Source of the DNA: an uncultured Actinomycetes bacterium
GTDB taxonomy: Bacteria > Actinomycetota > Acidimicrobiia > IMCC26256 > PALSA-555
Assembly: GCA_937927875.1 (NCBI GenBank)
Contig: CALEYV010000097.1
Coordinates: 1-50,216 of the forward strand
Length of the DNA: 50,216 bases
Direction of reading: 5' to 3'
Shown here: piece by piece, positions 42,974-50,216 of the stretch
Layout: the number at the start of each line of letters is the position of its first letter
How positions within the stretch are numbered: the first letter of the stretch is position 1
Position numbers and translations under genes: made by a program
Notes under the pieces: model-generated
What the model was told of the DNA's origin: nothing
The model's database searches: none
What the model saw: only the letters and a program-made list of their open reading frames with translations

Positions 42974-43696
42974 ATGGAGCCACGCGGCGCCGCGCCGGGC
43001 GGCTCGGCACCGGCCCCGCGGGTCGGATGGGGCATCCCGGACGCCGCGGTGGCGTTCGTGCTCTCGCTCTTCGCAGCGTCCGTCGCCGACACGCCGTTCT
43101 TCAGCCACGGCAAGCTCCCGAAGCACCTCGAGGTGCCGGCGGCGCTGGCCGCCATCGCCGCGCAGACGGCGACGACCGTCGTGTACCTGGTGTTCGCGGC
43201 CCGGCGCGGGCGCGGCAGCCTGCGGGCCGACTTCGGGCTCCGGCTGTCGGTCCGCGACGGCCTGTGGTTCCTCGTCGGGTTCGGCCTCGCCGCGTTCTCG
43301 GGGGTGCTCATCGCGCCGATCGTCGACGCCGGGCACCTCCAGAGCTCGTCCCAGGAGGTGGTCCGCACCTTCCAGCGGGCCCACGGCCTCGACACCACCT
43401 TCTTCGTGATCGCGGTGCTGGTCGTCGCCCCGATCGGCGAGGAGCTGCTGTTCCGGGGGGTCCTGCTCCGGGCCCTCCTGCGCCGCACCAGCCCCGCCAC
43501 CGCCATCTGGGTCGCCGCGCTCGCCTTCGCCCTGGTCCACGTGGTCCTCGACCCCGGGGCCGGGTTCGCGGTGCCGGCCCTCCTGCTCCTCGGCCTCCTC
43601 TCGGGCTACGAGGCCTGGCGGACCGGGGACCTGTCCCGGTCGATCCTCCTTCACGCCGGCTTCAACCTGGTGGCGGTCCTCCAGATCGTCACCTGA
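42974..43696 (+). CDS. CPBP-family intramembrane metalloprotease
   Basis: 240 aa with about six or seven membrane helices. All three Abi/CPBP motifs are visible: EELLFRG (EExxxR), FALVHVV (FxxxH) and HAGFN (HxxxN/B). The family includes prenylated-protein proteases and bacteriocin-immunity proteins; the target here is unknown. Leaderless start, divergent from ftsH. A tiny zinc-ribbon gene follows. Confidence 0.88.
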   Translation: MEPRGAAPGGSAPAPRVGWGIPDAAVAFVLSLFAASVADTPFFSHGKLPKHLEVPAALAAIAAQTATTVVYLVFAARRGRGSLRADFGLRLSVRDGLWFLVGFGLAAFSGVLIAPIVDAGHLQSSSQEVVRTFQRAHGLDTTFFVIAVLVVAPIGEELLFRGVLLRALLRRTSPATAIWVAALAFALVHVVLDPGAGFAVPALLLLGLLSGYEAWRTGDLSRSILLHAGFNLVAVLQIVT

Positions 43697-43700
43697 GCTG

Positions 43701-43730
43701 CCGGGCCGGGCTCAAGGTCCCGGGCCGGGC
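43701..43730. repeat. two 11-bp direct repeats CCGGGCCGGGC
   Basis: Identical CCGGGCCGGGC at 43701-43711 and 43720-43730, 19-bp period, in the gap after the CPBP stop. The inner CCGGG/CCCGG halves can form a 5-bp stem, so it may be a weak terminator. Confidence 0.45.
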
Positions 43731-43769
43731 GCCGATACGCGGTCGGGCCACAACTCGGGAGGCTGGGTG

Positions 43770-43937
43770 ATGCGGTGTTCGTCCTGTACCAAGGGTTCGG
43801 TCATCGAGATCCGGATGCGGATCAACGGTGAGGACCTCACGTTCCGCCGCTGCGGGCGCTGCGAGGCCAAGTCGTGGACGACCGACGACCGCGACGTGCC
43901 GCTGAGCCACGTGCTGGAGCTCGCCCGAGCCATGTAG
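43770..43937 (+). CDS. 55-aa zinc-ribbon protein, unknown function
   Basis: ATG 43770 has GGGAGG (43757-43762) 7 nt upstream; the stop is TAG 43935-43937. Four cysteines form two CxxC knuckles (MRCSSC at 3-6 and RCGRCE at 28-31) around an 18-residue beta-like strand region (GSVIEIRMRING), then a short C-terminal helix (SHVLELARAM). A zinc ribbon that binds RNA, DNA or protein is likely. It sits between the CPBP protease and the polytopic protein in the envelope locus and is followed by a hairpin. I do not recognise a named family. Confidence 0.78.
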   Translation: MRCSSCTKGSVIEIRMRINGEDLTFRRCGRCEAKSWTTDDRDVPLSHVLELARAM

Positions 43938-43940
43938 CCG

Positions 43941-43958
43941 GCGGCCCTCATGGGCCGC
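43941..43958 (+). terminator. hairpin after the zinc-ribbon gene
   Basis: GCGGCCC (43941-43947) pairs perfectly with GGGCCGC (43952-43958), loop TCAT, 3 nt after the stop. A second fold is possible: CCGGCGGC (43938-43945) with GCCGCCGG (43967-43974). No T-tract. Confidence 0.5.
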
Positions 43959-43997
43959 TGCCCTCGGCCGCCGGGGTCGCCCTGGCAGGCTACGGCC

Positions 43998-46709
43998 ATG
44001 GCCGCGTCGACCCCGGTGCTCGACGCCCCGGTCGCCGTCGCCGAGCCGGACGACGAAGACGCCGACCGCCCCTGGTGGCGCCGACTCGAGCTCTGGGTCG
44101 GGCTGCTCGTCGTCGCCGCCTGCTGCGTGTTCGTCATCGTGCAGCTCGACCCCAAGCTGCTGCTGCGGAACACGACCCCGGCCGGCGGCGACACCGGCGC
44201 CCACGTGTGGTGGCCGGCCTACCTGCGGGACCACCTGCTGCCGTGGCGGCTGTTCGGCTGGTCCCCCGACTTCTACGACGGCTTCCCGGCCGGCCAGTTC
44301 TACTTCCCGGTCCCGGCGCTGCTGATCGTCGCCCTGAACGCGGTCGTCCCCTACAACGTCGCCTTCAAGCTCGTCACCGCGCTCGGGCCGATCCTGCTCC
44401 CGATCGGCGCCTACGTGCTCGGGCGCGGCCTCCGGGCGCGTGAGCCGGCGCCGGCCGCGATGGCGGTCGCCGCCACCGGCTTCCTCTTCTTCACCGGCGA
44501 CCCGGGCACCTCCCCCTTCGACCACAACACGGTGCAGTTCGACCAGCACATCATGGGCGGGAACCTGGCTAGCAACCTGGCCGGCGAGTTCTCCTACACG
44601 CTCGCCCTCGCGCTGGCCCTGTTCTTCCTCGGCGCGCTGGCGTGGTCGCTGCGCACCCGGCGGGGACTGTGGCTCCCGGCCGCGCTGCTCGCCCTCACCG
44701 CGATGAGCCACCTGGTCGTGGCGGTGTTCGCGGTCGTCGGCGCGGTCGTGGTGGTGCTCGCGACCCGCACCCGGCCCAAGATCTCGGGCCGGGCAATCCG
44801 GTGGATGATCGGGGCGGTCGTCGTCGCCCTCGCGGCCACCGCGCTGGCCACGACCCACCCGAGCGGCGTCGTGTGGGCGGTCCTCGTCGTGGTCGTCGTC
44901 CTGGTGGTCCTCGTCGGCTGCTGGCCCCGGGAGACGCTCACCCGGGCCCTGGCCATCGGCGCCGTCGGCGCCCTCCTCACCGCGGTGTGGAGCGTGCCGC
45001 TCGCCGCCACGCTCAAGTACACGACCGACATGCGCTACGGCGCCATCACCCAGTACAGCGACTTCCTCTTCCCCTTCTCCTATCTCTGGGGCATCCGCGG
45101 CGCCTGGCCGTGGCAGTGGGGCGCCACCGCCCTGATCACCATCGCCCTCGTCCCCGTCCTCGGCGCGCTGCTGGCGCTGACCGTCGCGTGGGGCGACCGG
45201 GCGCGCGTCACCGCGGTCCTCGAGCGGCGCCGCGCCACCCTGGTGCTCGTCGCGCTCACCGCTCTGAGCGGCCTGTTGTTCCGGGTCTGGTCGAGCGTGC
45301 AGATCGCGCCGGCGTGGAACCTGCGGGTGCTGCCGTTCTGGTACCTGTGCGTCTACCTGCTCATGGGCGTCGGCGTCGCCGAGCTGGTGCGCGGCGGGGC
45401 GTGGGTCGCGGCGCGGGCACGGGTCTGGGCCGAGGCGCGCGAGCCGGTGGCGGGGCAGACCGGCGGCGAGGCGATCGCGCCCCCGCCGACGCCCCCCGTG
45501 GCCGCGCCGTGGACGCCGGCCGTGGTCGCCGCGGTGACCGCGGCCGTCCTCACGGTCGCGCTCACCGTCGGCGCGCTCATCAACATCGACCGCTCGAAGG
45601 ACTTCCTGCCCTTCTGGGTCAAGTGGAACCTCACCGGCTACCAGGACACGACGGGCCGGGAGTCGGGCCTCCCGAAGGCGTACCAGGAGTACCGCCGCCT
45701 CGTCGACCGGGTCGGCAAGCTGCCGCCGGGCCGGGTCATCTTCGAGGGCGGGCAGCCGCTCGACCGCTACGGGACGCCGCTGGCGCTCATGCTCCTGCCG
45801 TACTGGACCGACGGCCGGTTCCCGTCGACCGAGGGCCTGTACTACGAGTCGTCGGCGACGACGCCGTACGTGTTCATGGCGCTGGCGACCCTCGACGCGC
45901 CCGGCAACGCGTCGAACCCGGTGCGCGGCGTCACCTACAAGACGTTCGCCAACTTCCGGACCGGGGTCCGCTACCTCCAGCTCCTCGGCGTCCGGTACTT
46001 CGTGGCGCACTCGGTGGCCTCCCGCAACGCAGCGGGGGCGGACCCCCGGCTTCGGCTCGTCGCCACCAGCCCGACGGGCAAGCGGGGGATCGCGCCCGAC
46101 ACCTGGAGCGTCTACGAGGTGCAGCAATCTCCGCTCGTGACGCCGCTCACCGAGCAGCCGGTCGTCGCCGACTCGCTCTCGGCGTCCGAGCAGGCCCGGT
46201 GCCGCCGCGGCGTCATCGCGGCCGGCGTCGCCCCCAACGAGCTGCACCTCCACGACTGGCAGGACTGCATCGCGGTGCCGTGGTTCAACGACGCCAGCGG
46301 GCTCGACCGGCCGATCGTCGCCGACGGGCCGTCGGCATGGCAGCGAGCGCAGCCGTCGGCCGCCCGCGAGCTCGCGGTCCGACCGCTGCCGCCCGTCACC
46401 GTCTCCCGCGTGCACCAGACCCGGACCGGCGTGTCGTTCCACGTCTCGCGCACCGGCGTCCCGGTCCTCGTCAAGATCTCGTACTTCCCGAACTGGCAGG
46501 TGTCGGGCGCGACCGGCGTGTACCGGGCGACACCGAACTTCATGGTCGTGGTGCCGACCTCCCACGACGTTCACCTCACGTACGCGACGAGCACCGCCGA
46601 GTGGCTCGGGCGGCTGCTCACCCTGGCCGGGCTGGCCGGGATCGCCGGCCTCGTCGTCTGGGGCCGGCGGACTCGCCGCAGGCGGCCCATTAGGTTGACG
46701 CCTGCGTGA
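43998..46709 (+). CDS. large polytopic membrane protein (GT-C/PTPS-related-like)
   Basis: 903 aa from ATG 43998; ATG 43950 is an in-frame alternative, but it lies in the hairpin. About 12 membrane helices in the first 550 residues, with extracytoplasmic loops carrying GGDTGAHVWWPAYL and FYDGFPAGQFYFPVP in loop 1 (acidic, GT-C-like), and FDQHIMGGNLASNLAGEFSY. A large soluble C-terminal domain follows with a final helix. This is the pattern of the 6-pyruvoyl-tetrahydropterin-synthase-related membrane family and of lipid-linked-sugar GT-C enzymes. The stop overlaps the phosphomannomutase GTG (GTGA). Confidence 0.8.
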   Translation: MAASTPVLDAPVAVAEPDDEDADRPWWRRLELWVGLLVVAACCVFVIVQLDPKLLLRNTTPAGGDTGAHVWWPAYLRDHLLPWRLFGWSPDFYDGFPAGQFYFPVPALLIVALNAVVPYNVAFKLVTALGPILLPIGAYVLGRGLRAREPAPAAMAVAATGFLFFTGDPGTSPFDHNTVQFDQHIMGGNLASNLAGEFSYTLALALALFFLGALAWSLRTRRGLWLPAALLALTAMSHLVVAVFAVVGAVVVVLATRTRPKISGRAIRWMIGAVVVALAATALATTHPSGVVWAVLVVVVVLVVLVGCWPRETLTRALAIGAVGALLTAVWSVPLAATLKYTTDMRYGAITQYSDFLFPFSYLWGIRGAWPWQWGATALITIALVPVLGALLALTVAWGDRARVTAVLERRRATLVLVALTALSGLLFRVWSSVQIAPAWNLRVLPFWYLCVYLLMGVGVAELVRGGAWVAARARVWAEAREPVAGQTGGEAIAPPPTPPVAAPWTPAVVAAVTAAVLTVALTVGALINIDRSKDFLPFWVKWNLTGYQDTTGRESGLPKAYQEYRRLVDRVGKLPPGRVIFEGGQPLDRYGTPLALMLLPYWTDGRFPSTEGLYYESSATTPYVFMALATLDAPGNASNPVRGVTYKTFANFRTGVRYLQLLGVRYFVAHSVASRNAAGADPRLRLVATSPTGKRGIAPDTWSVYEVQQSPLVTPLTEQPVVADSLSASEQARCRRGVIAAGVAPNELHLHDWQDCIAVPWFNDASGLDRPIVADGPSAWQRAQPSAARELAVRPLPPVTVSRVHQTRTGVSFHVSRTGVPVLVKISYFPNWQVSGATGVYRATPNFMVVVPTSHDVHLTYATSTAEWLGRLLTLAGLAGIAGLVVWGRRTRRRRPIRLTPA
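46691..46696 (+). promoter_or_regulatory. possible internal -10 TAGGTT of manB
   Basis: TAGGTT ends 9 nt before GTG 46706, inside the last codons of the polytopic protein gene. It would allow separate expression of the mannose genes. Weak, single-motif evidence. Confidence 0.3.
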
Positions 46710-48082
46710 CCTCCCCATCGGCGTCGCTCGACGCCATCTTCAAGGCCTACGACATCCGCGGGGTCTACCCCGACCAGATCAACGAGCCGGTGGCCCGGCT
46801 CGTCGGCGGCGCGTTCGTGCGCTTCACCGGCGCGCCCACGGTCCTCGTCGGTCGCGACGCCCGGCCGTCCTCGGCGCCGCTCGCCGACGCGTTCACCGAC
46901 GGCGCGACCACCGCCGGCGCCGACGTCGTCGACCTCGGGCTGGCGTCGACCGACCTCGTCTACTTCGCGTCCGGCGACCTCGACGCGCCGGCGGCCATGT
47001 TCACCGCCAGCCACAACCCGGCCGAGTACAACGGCATCAAGCTCTGCCGGGCCGGCGCGGCGCCGGTCGGCGCCGACACCGGGCTCCAGGAGCTCGAGGC
47101 CGCGGTCGCGTCCGGCCAGCTCCCGGCCGCGTCCCGTCCCGGCCGCCGCCGCCAGCAGGACCTGCTGCCCGCCTTCGTCGCCCACGTCCGCTCCTTCGTC
47201 GACGTCGACGCGCTGCGCGGCCAGCGGCTGGTCGCCGACACCGCCAACGGGCTCGGCGGCCTGGTCGTCCCGGCGGTGTTCGCGGGGCTGCCGGTCGAGC
47301 TGGAGGTCCTGTTCGGCGAGCTCGACGGCACCTTCCCCAACCACCCCGCCAACCCGATCCAGCCCGAGAACCTCGTCGACCTGCAGCGGGCCGTGCTCGA
47401 GCGCGGCGCCGACGCCGGGCTCGCCTTCGATGGGGACGCCGACCGCGTGTTCCTCGTCGACGAGCGGGCCGAGCCGCTGTCGGGCTCGCTCACCACCGCC
47501 ATCGTCGCCGCGTCGACGCTGCAGCGGCTGCCCGCCCACGCCGGGGAGGCCGACCGCACCATCGTCCACAACCTCATCTGCTCGAAGGCGGTGCCCGAGG
47601 TCGTGCGGGAGCTCGGCGGGACGCCGGTCCGGACCCGGGTCGGCCACTCCTACATCAAGCAGGTCATGGCCGACACCGGCGCCCGGTTCGGCGGCGAGCA
47701 CTCCGGCCACTACTACTTCCGCGACAACTTCCGAGCCGACTCCGGGATCATCGCCGCCCTGGTCGTCCTCGAGACGCTGGCGCGCGCCGGCGTGCCGCTC
47801 TCCGAGCTCCGCCGCCCCTACGAGCGCTACGTGCAGTCGGGCGAGGTGAACCGCCGGGTCGACGACCCCGCCGCGGTGCTGGAGCGGGTCGCGGCCGCCC
47901 ACGCCGAGGCGGCCCAGGACCGCCTCGACGGGCTGACCGTGGACCACGGCGACTGGTGGTTCAACCTGCGGCCCAGCAACACCGAGCCGCTGCTGCGGCT
48001 GAACCTCGAGGCCGCCGACGCCGCCTCGTGCCGTCGGCACACCGAAGCCGTCCTCACGCTGGTCGGCGGCGAGGCAGACTGA
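46706..48082 (+). CDS. manB: phosphomannomutase/phosphoglucomutase
   Basis: 458-aa alpha-D-phosphohexomutase. IFKAYDIRG at the N-terminus, phospho-serine in MFTASHNPAEYNG, the metal loop FDGDADR, and the substrate loop GGEHSGHYYFRD, ending with RPSNTEPLLRL. It makes mannose-1-phosphate for the nucleotidyltransferase at 30.8 kb (or glucose-1-phosphate). GTG 46706 overlaps the preceding stop. Mycobacterial Rv3257c has the same neighbours. Confidence 0.95.
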   Translation: MTSPSASLDAIFKAYDIRGVYPDQINEPVARLVGGAFVRFTGAPTVLVGRDARPSSAPLADAFTDGATTAGADVVDLGLASTDLVYFASGDLDAPAAMFTASHNPAEYNGIKLCRAGAAPVGADTGLQELEAAVASGQLPAASRPGRRRQQDLLPAFVAHVRSFVDVDALRGQRLVADTANGLGGLVVPAVFAGLPVELEVLFGELDGTFPNHPANPIQPENLVDLQRAVLERGADAGLAFDGDADRVFLVDERAEPLSGSLTTAIVAASTLQRLPAHAGEADRTIVHNLICSKAVPEVVRELGGTPVRTRVGHSYIKQVMADTGARFGGEHSGHYYFRDNFRADSGIIAALVVLETLARAGVPLSELRRPYERYVQSGEVNRRVDDPAAVLERVAAAHAEAAQDRLDGLTVDHGDWWFNLRPSNTEPLLRLNLEAADAASCRRHTEAVLTLVGGEAD

Positions 48083-48087
48083 CGCCC

Positions 48088-48324
48088 GTGACGCTCGACC
48101 CGAAGCTCTTGGAGATCCTCGCCTGCCCCGAGGACAAAGGACCGCTGCTCTACTTCGTCGACGAATCGTCGCTCTACAACCCGCGCCTGCACCGCCGCTA
48201 CGCGGTCCGCGACGACATCCCGATCATGCTCATCGACGAGGCGGAGACCGTCGACGACGCCGAGCACCAGCGGCTCGTCACGAAGGCCGAGACCGAGGGC
48301 ATCAAGCCGACCTTCGAGGCCTGA
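48088..48324 (+). CDS. Trm112-like protein
   Basis: 78 aa. LLEILACPEDKGPLLYF at the N-terminus and LYNPRLHRRYAVRDDIPIML in the middle are the Trm112/UPF0434 signatures. The metal-binding pattern is reduced: CPED instead of CPxC. In eukaryotes Trm112 activates methyltransferases; the bacterial role is unclear. GTG 48088 lies 5 nt after manB and 6 nt before the SIS gene. Confidence 0.9.
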   Translation: MTLDPKLLEILACPEDKGPLLYFVDESSLYNPRLHRRYAVRDDIPIMLIDEAETVDDAEHQRLVTKAETEGIKPTFEA

Positions 48325-48330
48325 GGCCGG

Positions 48331-49383
48331 GTGGCCACCGACTCGCTCGGGTTCCTCGACACCGTCCACGGACTCCCCGAGCAGCTCGCCGCCGCGCACG
48401 AGCAGGCCGCGGTCGCGCTCGACCGGGCGCCGCTCCCGCCCGCGGCCGCCATCGACCACGTCGCCGTCCTCGGCATGGGCGGCTCCGGCATCGCCGGCGA
48501 CGTGCTGCGGGCCGTCGGCTCCTCGCTGCCGTTCCCGGTCGTCGTGCTCAAGCAGCTGCGGACGCCGGCCTTCATCGGCCCCCGCACCCTCGTCTTCGCG
48601 GTCTCGTACTCGGGCAACACCGAGGAGACGCTCTCGATGACCACCGGCGCCCTCGACGCCGGCGCGCCCGTCGTCGCGGTGACCGCCGGCGGCGCGCTCG
48701 CCGAGCTGGCCGCCGCGCGCGGCGCCGTCCACGTCCCGTGCCCGCCCGGGCTCGGCCTGCCGCGCGCCGCCATCGGCGCGCTGGTGGCGCCCCTGTTCAT
48801 GGCCCTCTTCCACATGAGCGCCCTGCCCGAGGGCCACGCCCTGCTCATGGAGGCCCAGGCCCAGCTGAAGCGGCGGCGCGACCAGTGCGAGCCCGCCGTG
48901 ACCGGGGCGGCCAACCCGGCCCGGGAGCTGGCCCGGCGCATCGGCACCAGCGTCCCGCTCGTCTACGGCGGGGGCGCGATCGGCGCCGTGGCCGCCTACC
49001 GGTGGAAGTGCGACATCAACGAGAACGCCAAGACCCCCGCCTTCTGCGCCGCCTACCCCGAGCTCGACCACAACGAGATCTGCCAGTGGGGCCAGCACGG
49101 CGACGTCACCCGCCAGCTCCTCACCCTGGTGTCGCTGCGGCACGGCTCCGAGCACGCCCGCCTCTCGGCCGCCATCGACCGCACCACCGAGCTGATCGAG
49201 GAGGCGCTGCTGCAGGTGCTCGAGGTGAACGCCGAGGGGGTCGGCCGGCTCGCCCAGCTCCTCGACCTCATGTACCTCGGCGACTGGGTGTCCTGCTACC
49301 TCGCGCTCGACCGCGACGTCGACCCGGGACCGATCGACGCCATCACCCAGCTGAAGGCGGCCCTGGCCGGCGCCGCCGATTGA
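48331..49383 (+). CDS. SIS-domain phosphoglucose/phosphomannose isomerase-like protein
   Basis: 350 aa with two SIS folds. VAVLGMGGSGIAGDV and FAVSYSGNTEETLS are the sugar-phosphate binding loops, NENAKTPAFCAAYPELDHNEI is the family line of bifunctional PGI/PMI enzymes, with Glu and His of the active site, and the C-terminal RDVDPGPIDAI loop follows. It interconverts fructose-6-phosphate with mannose-6-phosphate and/or glucose-6-phosphate, feeding manB. Equivalent to Rv3256c in the mycobacterial locus. GTG 48331. Likely co-transcribed with manB and the Trm112-like gene. Confidence 0.9.
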   Translation: MATDSLGFLDTVHGLPEQLAAAHEQAAVALDRAPLPPAAAIDHVAVLGMGGSGIAGDVLRAVGSSLPFPVVVLKQLRTPAFIGPRTLVFAVSYSGNTEETLSMTTGALDAGAPVVAVTAGGALAELAAARGAVHVPCPPGLGLPRAAIGALVAPLFMALFHMSALPEGHALLMEAQAQLKRRRDQCEPAVTGAANPARELARRIGTSVPLVYGGGAIGAVAAYRWKCDINENAKTPAFCAAYPELDHNEICQWGQHGDVTRQLLTLVSLRHGSEHARLSAAIDRTTELIEEALLQVLEVNAEGVGRLAQLLDLMYLGDWVSCYLALDRDVDPGPIDAITQLKAALAGAAD

Positions 49384-49384
49384 A

Positions 49385-49390
49385 TAGAGT
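49385..49390 (+). promoter_or_regulatory. -10 element TAGAGT of ahcY
   Basis: TAGAGT begins 2 nt past the SIS stop codon. With the usual spacing, transcription would begin near 49397, exactly at the 5' end of the folded leader. No clear -35. Confidence 0.5.
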
Positions 49391-49396
49391 GGTGCG

Positions 49397-49489
49397 CAGT
49401 CGGGCTCCCAGGAGCTGTCATCCGGTGATCCGGGCCGACTCCCCGAACCATGCCGCGTCATCGCGCGCGGCCCATCCCGGAGGAGTCGC
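49397..49489 (+). promoter_or_regulatory. ahcY leader with mutually exclusive folds: riboswitch-like candidate
   Basis: Fold A is a three-way junction. AGTCGG (49398-49403) pairs with CCGACT (49435-49440), enclosing GCTC/GAGC (49404-49407 with 49412-49415) and CCGG/CCGG (49422-49425 with 49430-49433). Fold B pairs 49436-49445 (CGACTCCCCG) with 49478-49488 (CGGAGGAGTCG), 10 bp with A49481 bulged. It covers the whole GGAGGAG ribosome-binding site (49479-49485) 4 nt before ATG 49490, and a GCCGCG/CGCGGC hairpin (49452-49457 with 49466-49471) sits in its loop. Bases 49436-49440 are needed by both, so A exposes and B hides the site. I do not see the core of the known SAH riboswitch. Confidence 0.55.
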
Positions 49490-50216
49490 ATGACCACCAC
49501 CGCCCCCGCCAGCACTCCGACCGACCGGCCCGACTTCAAGGTCGCCGACCTGTCGCAGGCGGAGTTCGGCCGCAAGGAGATCACGCTCGCCGAGCACGAG
49601 ATGCCCGGCCTCATGGCGATGCGGGAGCGCTACGGCGCCAGCCGGCCGCTCGACGGCGCCCGCATCACCGGCTCGCTGCACATGACCGTGCAGACCGCGG
49701 TCCTCATCGAGACGCTGCTCGCGCTCGGCGCCGAGGTGCGCTGGGCCTCCTGCAACATCTTCTCGACCCAGGACCACGCCGCGGCCGCGATCGCGGCCGC
49801 CGGCATCCCCGTGTTCGCCTGGAAGGGCGAGACGCTCGAGGAGTACTGGTGGTGCACCGAGCAGGCGCTGCGCTGGCCCGACGGCACCGGCGGCCCGAAC
49901 CTCATCCTCGACGACGGCGGCGACGCCACCCTCGTCGTGCACCGCGGCGTCGAGTACGAGCGGCAGCACTCGGTGCCGGAGGCCGGGCCCGACGATCCCG
50001 AGGAGTGGGGGGTCGTGCTCGCCATGCTCCGGCGGGTCCAGGCCGAGGACGACCGCTGCTGGCACGGCATCGCCGATGGCCTCAAGGGCGTCACGGAGGA
50101 GACGACGACCGGCGTCCACCGCCTCTACCAGATGCAGGAGACCGGCGGCCTGCTGTTCCCGGCCATCAACGTGAACGACTCGGTCACGAAGTCGAAGTTC
50201 GACAACCTCTACGGCT
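49490..50216 (+). CDS. ahcY: adenosylhomocysteinase, 5' part (truncated by window end)
   Basis: S-adenosyl-L-homocysteine hydrolase (SahH), 242 codons visible of an expected 480-490. It clears SAH, the product of methyltransferases, to adenosine and homocysteine. Visible: DLSQAEFGRKEITLAEHEMPGL, RITGSLHMTVQTAVLIETL, WASCNIFSTQDHAAAAIA, WWCTEQAL, DDGGDAT, and LFPAINVNDSVTKSKFDN with the catalytic Lys/Asp. ATG 49490 has a strong GGAGGAG site. In mycobacteria sahH also closes this locus (Rv3248c). Confidence 0.97.
   Translation, partial: MTTTAPASTPTDRPDFKVADLSQAEFGRKEITLAEHEMPGLMAMRERYGASRPLDGARITGSLHMTVQTAVLIETLLALGAEVRWASCNIFSTQDHAAAAIAAAGIPVFAWKGETLEEYWWCTEQALRWPDGTGGPNLILDDGGDATLVVHRGVEYERQHSVPEAGPDDPEEWGVVLAMLRRVQAEDDRCWHGIADGLKGVTEETTTGVHRLYQMQETGGLLFPAINVNDSVTKSKFDNLYG

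Noticed and set aside
49397..49489. Calling the ahcY leader a standard SAH riboswitch.
   Set aside because: The conserved core sequence that I remember for that class is not visible, and the junction layout differs. It is kept only as an unclassified candidate.

Overview
The window is a GC-rich, densely packed bacterial chromosome segment, most likely from a deep-branching actinobacterium. My best guess is the class Acidimicrobiia, an inference from gene content and order without any database search. The reasons are an atpGDC-to-murA order, a MurA with Asp in place of the catalytic Cys, an actinobacterial F420 pathway, an envelope locus that resembles the mycobacterial Rv3255c-Rv3267 region, many GTG starts, and many genes whose TAnnnT hexamer sits 6-11 nt before the start codon with no Shine-Dalgarno sequence (probable leaderless or near-leaderless transcripts). 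I see no tRNA, rRNA, CRISPR array, insertion sequence or phage gene.

Region 1 (1-25 kb) is mixed metabolism. It opens with the 3' end of atpG, then atpD and atpC, and continues with a secreted TIM-barrel-like protein, glpX, a short-chain dehydrogenase and a limonene-epoxide-hydrolase-family enzyme. Next come a mutase large subunit with isobutyryl-CoA mutase signature residues and a methyltransferase. An overlapping three-gene glycosyltransferase/methyltransferase/alpha-toroid operon follows, then an S9 peptidase, a small hydrolase and a minimal adenylyl cyclase. After these lie an enoyl-CoA hydratase homologue with isomerase-type residues, murA, a NifU-like scaffold, the MeaB chaperone, an aminoethylphosphonate-transaminase-like enzyme, a true enoyl-CoA hydratase, galT, an LpdA-like flavoprotein, an acyl-CoA carboxylase alpha chain, birA and a class IV aminotransferase. 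Mutase, MeaB, biotin carboxylase, BirA and the hydratases fit acyl-CoA and branched-chain catabolism.

Region 2 (25-49 kb) is a cell-envelope polysaccharide locus. It holds an LCP ligase, UDP-glucose dehydrogenase, UDP-glucuronate decarboxylase (together making UDP-xylose), a GT2 transferase, an unknown anchored His-rich protein, a GDP-mannose pyrophosphorylase-like enzyme and a sugar epimerase. The F420 genes (cofD, cofE and a separate FbiB-type nitroreductase) are embedded on the other strand. A phasin-like helical protein, a large GT2-membrane fusion, a DUF5719-like secreted protein, an anchored thioredoxin, ftsH, a CPBP protease, a tiny zinc ribbon, a large polytopic GT-C-like protein, phosphomannomutase, a Trm112-like protein and an SIS-domain sugar isomerase follow.

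The window ends inside ahcY (sahH). Its 106-nt leader can fold into two mutually exclusive structures, one a three-way junction and the other a 10-bp helix covering the ribosome-binding site. I regard this as the best candidate for an undescribed element: a possible metabolite-sensing RNA.
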